From contig JAUWSP010000207.1 of assembly GCA_030610025.1 (NCBI GenBank), forward strand, positions 1 through 5,690: DNA of 5,690 bases, read 5' to 3'. The notes beneath the pieces were generated by a model that worked only from the letters and a program-made list of their open reading frames with translations, was not told the origin of the DNA and did no database searches. Both the position numbers and the translations under genes were made by a program. Source of the DNA: Acidobacteriota bacterium (GTDB lineage Bacteria > Acidobacteriota > Thermoanaerobaculia > Multivoradales > JAHEKO01). This document shows, piece after piece, positions 1 to 4,677 of this stretch (the first letter of the stretch is position 1; each line of letters begins with the position of its first letter).

Positions 1-424
1 GAAGCGGCAACCAGATACGATCATCGGGCCACATCCGATCGTACGGGATCTCGTCAATGGAGACCCACAAGGGGTCGGCCTCATCCGTCTCTTCAGGTGT
101 GCCGACGAAACCACTCGCCCTGAAGACCCAGACATGAATCGAGTAGCCGTCCACGAATTGAAACTGCAACTCGCCGACCTCATCCACACCCGACGGAGAG
201 ATTCGGAGCTCCTCTTCGACCTCTCGAATCGCACACTCGAACGGCGTCTCTCCGTCATCCAACCTGCCTCCAGGGCCGTTGATCTTGCCGGCTCCCAAAC
301 CCCGCTTCTTGTGGATCAGGAGAATCTGGTCGTCGATGATGACGAACAGAATCGTCCCTTTGTCGACAGGCTGCCAGCTCTGCCAGTCGATCTCGGCGAC
401 TCGCTCGGGCACCCGCCCCTTCAT
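1..424 (-). CDS. MTH1-type Nudix hydrolase (probable 8-oxo-dGTP diphosphatase), C-terminus cut by window edge
   Basis: Nudix enzymes of this type hydrolyse oxidised purine nucleoside triphosphates to monophosphates in the cytoplasm, keeping 8-oxo-dGTP out of DNA. 141 complete codons are visible. The Nudix box spans residues 53-75: G53, E59, R67-E68, E71-E72, with I75 at its end. The usual Gly before the last hydrophobic position is Arg74. Resemblance to human MTH1/NUDT1 goes beyond the box: KKRGLGAGKING (residues 39-50) matches KKRGFGAGRWNG, and MWPDD (131-135) matches the MTH1 motif, so the counterparts of MTH1 Asn33, Trp117, Asp119 and Asp120 are Asn49, Trp132, Asp134 and Asp135. The N-terminus is about 16 residues longer than MTH1. 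The ATG at 424 is used because an in-frame TGA lies two codons upstream; its ribosome site is weak. Only a short C-terminal tail should be missing. It follows the RHH gene by 16 bases, probably co-transcribed. The Nudix assignment is firm; the substrate is inferred from motif identity. Confidence 0.9.
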   Translation of the reverse strand, partial: MKGRVPERVAEIDWQSWQPVDKGTILFVIIDDQILLIHKKRGLGAGKINGPGGRLDDGETPFECAIREVEEELRISPSGVDEVGELQFQFVDGYSIHVWVFRASGFVGTPEETDEADPLWVSIDEIPYDRMWPDDRIWLPL

Positions 425-440
425 CGGTCAGTCCACTCGG

Positions 441-659
441 TCAAATCTCGTCTCCTTCGTCAAGGGATACCTGGAGTCCGGATTCTAGATCAGACGGGCG
501 ATCCTGCGTGCGACCCAAACGCCCTGCACGACGTAGGGAGTCCCGAAGCAGATACTCGATCTGGGAGTTGACGCTACGCAGCTCATCCGCGGCCCACTTC
601 TCCAGACGCTCATGCACCTCGGGGTCCAGGCGCAGCAGAAATCGCTTCTTCTCGCTCAC
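441..659 (-). CDS. Arc-like ribbon-helix-helix DNA-binding protein
   Basis: A 72-residue probable transcription regulator. RHH proteins dimerise, insert a two-stranded beta-ribbon into the DNA major groove, and usually bind repeated operators. Here the ribbon strand is KRFLLRLDP (residues 5-13), helix A is about 14-27 ([14 protein letters not shown]), the turn includes S29-V30-N31, and helix B is about 31-44 ([15 protein letters not shown]). This is a compact Arc/MetJ-like fold followed by an acidic, probably disordered tail (residues 48-72). The start is GTG at 659: an in-frame TGA lies about 11 codons upstream with no ATG between. The gene lies just upstream of the Nudix gene on the same strand. 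The intergenic DNA directly in front of it carries a repeat cluster that could be its own operator. Small RHH proteins are often antitoxins, but the neighbouring gene is an ordinary Nudix enzyme and no toxin is seen, so I call it a DNA-binding protein only. Confidence 0.82.
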   Translation of the reverse strand: MSEKKRFLLRLDPEVHERLEKWAADELRSVNSQIEYLLRDSLRRAGRLGRTQDRPSDLESGLQVSLDEGDEI

Positions 660-686
660 CTGGATCTCAGCCGTAAAGCGTGCCTG

Positions 687-727
687 TGTTCAGCACGGGA
701 GCACTGGACTGTTCACTGGTCAGCACG
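687..727. repeat. Cluster of short direct repeats, candidate operator
   Basis: TGTTCAGCACG (687-697) recurs as TGGTCAGCACG (717-727), 10 of 11 bases identical and exactly 30 bp apart. Between and overlapping them, CACTGG occurs at 702-707 and 714-719, 12 bp apart. TGTTCA occurs at 687-692 and 710-715. Such spacing could place sites on the same face of the helix. The cluster ends about 28 bp upstream of the RHH start codon, so autoregulation by that protein is a reasonable guess. The repeats are seen; the operator role is inferred. Confidence 0.35.
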
Positions 728-821
728 ACCATGAGGTTGTTGACCATCCAATTTGCACTTCCATTGAGGATGATATCACTACAATATTTAAAAACTATCA
801 CCCCTGATCGATTCCCCGTCA

Positions 822-827
822 TAGAAT
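822..827 (+). promoter_or_regulatory. Candidate -10 element for a leaderless thioesterase transcript
   Basis: TAGAAT lies six bases before the thioesterase ATG. A transcript starting about seven bases downstream of it would begin at or next to the start codon. This fits the absence of any Shine-Dalgarno sequence in front of this gene. No -35 element is recognisable, so the call is tentative. Confidence 0.25.
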
Positions 828-833
828 CTGCCC

Positions 834-1331
834 ATGAGCGAGCCCATCCAGAAACAGCCCAATAGCTACTACTGCTTTGTTTGCGGGGTACGCAACGACG
901 CCAGCTTGCGCGTCGCCTTCTACGACGTAACCTCGGACGATGGCCATCCCGAGACCCTGGCGAAGTTCACGGGCAGAGCTGAACATCAGGGATATCCCGG
1001 GCGAATGCACGGTGGAGCGGCGACAGGGATCCTGGACGAGACCATCGGCCGGGCGATCAATTCCTCGAAGGTAGAGGGCGATTCGACAACCTGGGGAGTC
1101 GCGGTGGAGCTTTCCATTCGCTTCCACCAGCCGGTGCCGCTGGATACGGAGCTCACCGCTCGTGGCCGCATCACCCGTGAGCGTCGCCGCCTCTTCGAGG
1201 GTACGGGCGAGATCTATCTCCCCGACGGCTCGATCGCTGTCAGCGCCGAAGGCCGATACATGAAGCTGGACCTCGACCAGATCTCCGAAGTCGATCCAGA
1301 GTCGCTCGGGTGGCGGGTCTACGAAGACTGA
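834..1331 (+). CDS. PaaI-type hotdog-fold thioesterase
   Basis: A 165-residue single-domain protein of the PaaI/acyl-CoA thioesterase superfamily, which hydrolyses acyl- or aryl-CoA thioesters in the cytoplasm, usually as a tetramer. The family signature is RMHGGAATGILDETIGRA (residues 57-74): H59-G60-G61 followed nine residues after the His by D68, the spacing of the catalytic Asp in E. coli PaaI. The later strands SIRFHQPVPL and LTARGRI, then DGSIAVSAEGRYMKL, fit the hotdog sheet. The N-terminus carries YCFVCGVRN with a C14-x2-C17 pair, a feature I associate with a bacterial subgroup of these thioesterases; whether it binds metal is unknown. There is no Shine-Dalgarno before the ATG, but the reading frame begins naturally there. 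It is divergent from the RHH-Nudix unit and 110 bp upstream of the secreted-protein gene. No paa or fatty-acid genes are in view, so the substrate cannot be assigned. Confidence 0.9.
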   Translation: MSEPIQKQPNSYYCFVCGVRNDASLRVAFYDVTSDDGHPETLAKFTGRAEHQGYPGRMHGGAATGILDETIGRAINSSKVEGDSTTWGVAVELSIRFHQPVPLDTELTARGRITRERRRLFEGTGEIYLPDGSIAVSAEGRYMKLDLDQISEVDPESLGWRVYED

Positions 1332-1362
1332 GTCGTCGGCCTCATCCCACCCGGCGATGGAC

Positions 1363-1391
1363 TTGCCATGGTCTGGTCACATCGGCATACT
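1363..1391 (+). promoter_or_regulatory. Sigma-70-like promoter for the secreted protein gene
   Basis: TTGCCA (1363-1368) and CATACT (1386-1391) are separated by exactly 17 bp and match the TTGACA/TATAAT consensus at 5 of 6 and 4 of 6 positions. They lie in the 110-bp gap after the thioesterase stop. The predicted transcription start near 1398 gives a leader of about 44 bases that contains the ribosome site. This suggests the gene is transcribed independently of the thioesterase. Confidence 0.42.
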
Positions 1392-1430
1392 GTCCAAAAC
1401 AGGATGGGAACCAGGTCCGTAACTGCAATC

Positions 1431-1436
1431 GGGAGG
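1431..1436 (+). promoter_or_regulatory. Shine-Dalgarno site that decides the start at 1442
   Basis: GGGAGG lies five bases before the ATG at 1442. The reading frame is open further upstream to an ATG at 1310, but that one lies inside the thioesterase gene and has no such site. It would also place the hydrophobic signal sequence in the middle of the protein. This site therefore fixes the true start. Confidence 0.75.
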
Positions 1437-1441
1437 TTGCT

Positions 1442-1858
1442 ATGAACCCAAGAGGATTCGTGCTCGTTGTCTCCATTGTCCTATTCGCCTTCGTTTCATT
1501 CGCCACATCGCCGGCAAACGCCCAGGGGAAGTCGGTGGTCGTCACCGCGAAATGTCCGAACAATGGACATGGACCGTTCAACTTCCATATGACTCCCTGG
1601 GAGGTCGAAGTGCTCCAGGGCGAGCCCATCGATTGGATTCTCAACACCAACAGCGAGGACACCAGGATCGTGATCGAGGCCAAGGAGGGCGGCGAGTGGC
1701 CATACTCGGATCGCAAGCATGAGGGAAACGGCCGTACCTCAGCTAGTCAGATGAAACCCGACGCCGAGGGTCTCTACGAATACAACATCACGATCTACTG
1801 CGGTGAGGATCGAATCGTCATCGACCCCAGGGTCAGGGTCGGCGGCGGCTCGGGCTAG
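1442..1858 (+). CDS. Small secreted cupredoxin-like protein of unknown function
   Basis: A 138-residue protein with a classical Sec signal peptide: short basic n-region (MNPRG), hydrophobic core about residues 6-22, and a probable signal peptidase I site after ANA (25-27). The mature part is about 111 residues. It has an alternating beta pattern reminiscent of cupredoxins: WEVEVLQGEPIDWIL (53-67) resembles the strand-Gly-Asp/Glu-x-Val-x-Trp element of that fold, and the C-terminal LYEYNITIYCGEDRIVIDPRVRV (111-133) resembles the closing strands. No canonical copper site is evident: Cys120 lacks the downstream His and Met spacing of plastocyanin-like domains. Cys38 and Cys120 are the only mature cysteines and could form a disulfide. 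The tail is GGGSG. It converges on the kinase gene with 14 bases between stops. Secretion is well supported; the fold is an inference from pattern, and no function is proposed. Confidence 0.8.
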   Translation: MNPRGFVLVVSIVLFAFVSFATSPANAQGKSVVVTAKCPNNGHGPFNFHMTPWEVEVLQGEPIDWILNTNSEDTRIVIEAKEGGEWPYSDRKHEGNGRTSASQMKPDAEGLYEYNITIYCGEDRIVIDPRVRVGGGSG

Positions 1859-1872
1859 TGGACACTAGTCCA
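1855..1872. repeat. Overlapping small inverted repeats at the convergent gene junction
   Basis: Two mutually exclusive 5-bp stems occur: CTAGT/ACTAG (1855-1859 with 1864-1868, loop GGAC) and TGGAC/GTCCA (1859-1863 with 1868-1872, loop ACTA). They cover the entire 14-base gap between the two stop codons. There is no T-run on either side, and the stems are too short to call an intrinsic terminator. Confidence 0.25.
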
Positions 1873-4530
1873 TCAGGGAAGCGCCTCGTCGGCCAGGGAA
1901 TCGAAATCGGGATTCCCTCTCAGGTCTTCGAACAGGGGATCCGCGGCAATCTCCGTTCTCGGATAGCCCCCTTCGACTGAGCTCGTCAGCAGTTGGAGTG
2001 CCCTCTGGGTCTGCCCGACCACGTGATAGACCTGGGCCGCACGATGCTGGATGGTCATGTCGGTCGGGGCAACCTCCAGAGCCTTCTCCATCTCCCCCAC
2101 AGCCTGGTCTCCGACTCCAGCCATGGCCAGGAAGTAGGCCCGGTCCGCCAGGATGAATGGCTCCCTGGGATTGACCTGGAGTTGCTCCTGACACATCGAG
2201 GCCGCACGCAGATAGGTCTGTCGCGCCTCCTCCTCCCCTTCGCCTCCCCAGTGGTAGGCGTCGGCGAGGTTGCCCACATTGAAGTAGTCGTTTTCATCGA
2301 GAGAGGCTGCCCGGGCAAAGAGCTCGGCGGCCTCATCGAACCTGCCATCGAAGAAGTACAGGGCCCCCAGGTTGGCGCAGGTCATATCGTCCTCGGGATT
2401 GATCTCCAGGGCCCGCTCGAAGGCTCGTCGCGCCTCGACTCGACGCTCCGCGAAATAGAAGGCCGCCCCCAGGTTGCTGTAGCCCCGGTAGCTGTCGGGA
2501 GCCAGCCGCACCACTTCCTCGAAGCTCCGAATCGCCTCCTCGTAGCGTCCCTGTCGAATGTAGAAGATCCCCAGCCAGTTGTACCCGGCCCAGTAGTGAG
2601 GCCGCAAAGCTATGGCTTCCTTGTAGGTCTCCTCGGCCAGTGGCAGGTCTCCGGTGGCCAGATACGCGTCGGCCAGACCTCGAACTGCCTGATCGTTGGT
2701 CGGGTCCAGGGACTTGGCGAGCTCGAGCTCGCTGATCGCATCCTCCGTTCGACCGCTACCGTTGTAGAGATGGCCCAGGCAGACATGCCCTGCTACGTCG
2801 AGCTCATCGAGCTCCACCGCGGTACGGCACTCCTCGAAGGCCGACTCCACCCACCGCCGGTCGCCGGTGATCTCGTATCGTCTCCAGAAGGCCTCTCCCA
2901 GACCGGCGTGCGCCCTGGCGTAGGCGGGATCGACTCGAAGCGCCTGTTCGAAGAGAGTCACAGCCGGCTCCACGTTCTCGGCTTCGAGGAAGCTCTGGAG
3001 ATAACCCCGGCCTCGCAGGTAGTAGGCGTGGGCCCGGGGCTCTGATGTCCCGGCCTGCAACAGATCCTGTTCCAGGGGGCGCAGCTCGACCCTCAGGAGG
3101 CGCAGCACCCGAATCGTGACTTTCTCCTCCAGGGCCAGCAGGTCGTCCATGTAGCCGTCGATGGTCTCTGCCATGAGCTGGCGTTGGCGAGGCACATCCA
3201 CGAGCTGGACGTTGACGCGAACTCGGTCGTCGAATCGATGGGTATCGAAATTGAGGGCCAGCGTCACTCCAAGCTCGCGGCGCGCCTTCTCCAGGCTGTC
3301 GACTTCTTCCTCCCGTAGGAGACTGGCCGGAATCACCTGCAGGTCGTGCTCCCTGGAGAGCTGGGCAAGCTTGGCGGTTAGGGTGAAAGCCAGTCCTTCG
3401 TTCAGTGCCGCCAGGTCGGGATCGTCGGCTAAGGAGGTCTGCGAGGGGAGTACGGCGATGATCCACTCACTGGCATCGAAGGCCGAGGGGGCGGCCAGCT
3501 CCTTTGGAGAGGCTCCGCCAGGCGTGTCGACCTGCGGAGCCCGGTAGAGCTTCATCAGCAGCCCGGCCGCCGCGAGCGTTGCCAGGACCGCCACCGCCAC
3601 TGCCCACCAGAGCTTGCCGCGAGACGGCTTTTCGGGCCGTCGGCGTGGAGGCAGCTCGCCAGAATCGACTTCCCGGCGCAGGGCCTTCATCTCGTAGTGG
3701 ACCTCGATCGCCGACTGATAGCGCTCTGTCGGCTCCTTCTCCAAGCAGCGCTGGATGATCCTGCCGAGGTGGCGCGGAGCCTCCGCATTGAAATCGGAGA
3801 CCGGCGTCGGTGCGTCCCGCAGGATGGCGGACATGACAGCCGGAGCGCTGTTGCCCTGGAAGGGTTGGCGCCCTGTCACCATCTCGTAGAGCAGCACACC
3901 AAGAGAGAAGATGTCGGATCGGTGATCCACCTCCCTACCGTCGAGCTGCTCCGGCGACATGTAGGGAACCGTCCCGACGATTCCCCCATCCTGCGTCAGG
4001 CTCGTGGCACGAGTCGGCGCCTGGCTGGCCCCGCTTCCGAAGCCGCCACTCTGCGCATCGCTGGTCAGCTTGGCCAGACCGAAGTCCAGCACTTTCACCC
4101 GCCCATCCTTGGAGACCATGACATTCGCCGGTTTCAGATCCCGGTGAACGATGCCCTGCTGATGCGCCGCCGCCAAGGCATCGGCCAGTGGGATGGCGAC
4201 GTCGTAGATGGTGTCCAATGGCATTCCTGTCGGCGGAATCAGCCGATCGACGCTGTCGCCCCGGACGCACTCCATGGTCAAGAAATGGGTGCCGTCGACC
4301 TCCTCGATCGAGTAGACCGTGACGATGTTCGGATGATTCAGGGCAGCCACCGTCTTGGCTTCGCGCTCGAAACGCAGCAGCCGTGAGGGATCCGAGGTGT
4401 ACTGCTCTGGCACGACCTTGAGAGCCACTTCGCGGCCGAGCCTGGTGTCCTTGGCCAGATACACCTCGCCCATGCCCCCTTCGCCGAGCATCGAGATGAT
4501 CACGTAGTGTCCGATTCTCTGGCCGATCAT
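1873..4530 (-). CDS. Membrane-anchored Hanks-type Ser/Thr protein kinase with TolB-N/FlgO-like domain and TPR array
   Basis: An 885-residue receptor-like kinase. The kinase domain (about 9-285) is complete: P-loop GEGGMGEVY (16-24), catalytic Lys38 in VALKV, helix-C Glu57, catalytic loop HRDLKPAN (129-136, Asp131), DFG (149-151), and PYMSPE ending at Glu194. The activation segment carries a Gly/Ser/Thr-rich insert (156-181), a likely autophosphorylation region. A basic juxtamembrane stretch (RRRPEKPSRGK) precedes one transmembrane helix (about 307-327), so the C-terminal part should be extracytoplasmic. Residues about 355-485, beginning WIIAVLPSQ, resemble the TolB N-terminal/FlgO-like domain often found with bacterial kinases and cyclases. 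About ten TPR units fill 500-860, for protein binding. The start chosen is MIGQRIGHY, the usual beginning of this family; in-frame ATGs at 4542 and 4569 are possible. The frame stays open about 960 bases further upstream, but that part is antisense to the lipoprotein gene. Substrates and ligand are unknown. Confidence 0.93.
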   Translation of the reverse strand: MIGQRIGHYVIISMLGEGGMGEVYLAKDTRLGREVALKVVPEQYTSDPSRLLRFEREAKTVAALNHPNIVTVYSIEEVDGTHFLTMECVRGDSVDRLIPPTGMPLDTIYDVAIPLADALAAAHQQGIVHRDLKPANVMVSKDGRVKVLDFGLAKLTSDAQSGGFGSGASQAPTRATSLTQDGGIVGTVPYMSPEQLDGREVDHRSDIFSLGVLLYEMVTGRQPFQGNSAPAVMSAILRDAPTPVSDFNAEAPRHLGRIIQRCLEKEPTERYQSAIEVHYEMKALRREVDSGELPPRRRPEKPSRGKLWWAVAVAVLATLAAAGLLMKLYRAPQVDTPGGASPKELAAPSAFDASEWIIAVLPSQTSLADDPDLAALNEGLAFTLTAKLAQLSREHDLQVIPASLLREEEVDSLEKARRELGVTLALNFDTHRFDDRVRVNVQLVDVPRQRQLMAETIDGYMDDLLALEEKVTIRVLRLLRVELRPLEQDLLQAGTSEPRAHAYYLRGRGYLQSFLEAENVEPAVTLFEQALRVDPAYARAHAGLGEAFWRRYEITGDRRWVESAFEECRTAVELDELDVAGHVCLGHLYNGSGRTEDAISELELAKSLDPTNDQAVRGLADAYLATGDLPLAEETYKEAIALRPHYWAGYNWLGIFYIRQGRYEEAIRSFEEVVRLAPDSYRGYSNLGAAFYFAERRVEARRAFERALEINPEDDMTCANLGALYFFDGRFDEAAELFARAASLDENDYFNVGNLADAYHWGGEGEEEARQTYLRAASMCQEQLQVNPREPFILADRAYFLAMAGVGDQAVGEMEKALEVAPTDMTIQHRAAQVYHVVGQTQRALQLLTSSVEGGYPRTEIAADPLFEDLRGNPDFDSLADEALP

Positions 4531-4677
4531 TCGAGGTCCCATGCGCCGCTCTGTCGAGCAGACTCCCATCCGGGCATCACGTCTCGGTTCGCGTTGCTCG
4601 ATTCTATCCCGCAGCCTTCGCCAACCCGTCGACGGTCTTCCTCGAGAAGCCAAGGGAGCGTAGACTCCGAGCGTTTC
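4531..4677. promoter_or_regulatory. Divergent promoter region between kinase and lipoprotein genes
   Basis: The 147 bp between the chosen starts must serve both genes. On the kinase strand, TAGAAT at 4606-4601 is a candidate -10, giving a leader of about 64 bases to the ATG at 4530 (about 25 to the alternative ATG at 4569). On the plus strand, TAGACT (4661-4666) is a possible -10 close to the lipoprotein ATG. AGGGAG (4653-4658) lies about 19 bases before that ATG, too far to be an ordinary ribosome site. No convincing -35 was found in either direction. Confidence 0.35.

Larger units (their letters stand above)
660..833. promoter_or_regulatory. Divergent intergenic region between RHH and thioesterase genes
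   Basis: A 174-bp gap between two divergent starts must hold promoters for both directions. The half next to the RHH gene carries short repeats (687-727). The centre (about 747-798) is markedly AT-rich against the GC-rich surroundings, as expected of a promoter core. Possible -10 hexamers are TACAAT (780-785, plus), TAGAAT (822-827, plus) and TATCAT (775-770, minus). None has a good -35 at 16-18 bp, so no exact promoter is assigned. No credible small ORF was found here. Confidence 0.45.

Noticed and set aside
134..571. A 145-codon plus-strand open frame at the left end
   Set aside because: It overlaps both the Nudix gene and the RHH gene on the other strand, each with firm family motifs, and has no recognisable content itself.
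441..659. RHH protein as the antitoxin of a toxin-antitoxin pair
   Set aside because: No small toxin gene adjoins it; the downstream partner is a Nudix hydrolase with housekeeping-type active-site residues.
1310..1441. N-terminal extension of the secreted protein to an ATG inside the thioesterase gene
   Set aside because: It would bury the signal peptide 44 residues in, and the ATG at 1442 has a well-spaced GGGAGG.
1855..1872. Bidirectional intrinsic terminator between the convergent genes
   Set aside because: The stems are only 5 bp and there is no T-tract on either strand.
1993..3045. A 350-codon plus-strand open frame opposite the TPR region of the kinase gene
   Set aside because: It is in antisense codon register with the kinase gene and its translation has no recognisable motif; the minus strand has clear TPR repeats over the same span.
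3697..4386. A 229-codon plus-strand open frame opposite the kinase catalytic domain
   Set aside because: Same antisense register effect; the opposite strand encodes HRDLKPAN, DFG and PYMSPE.
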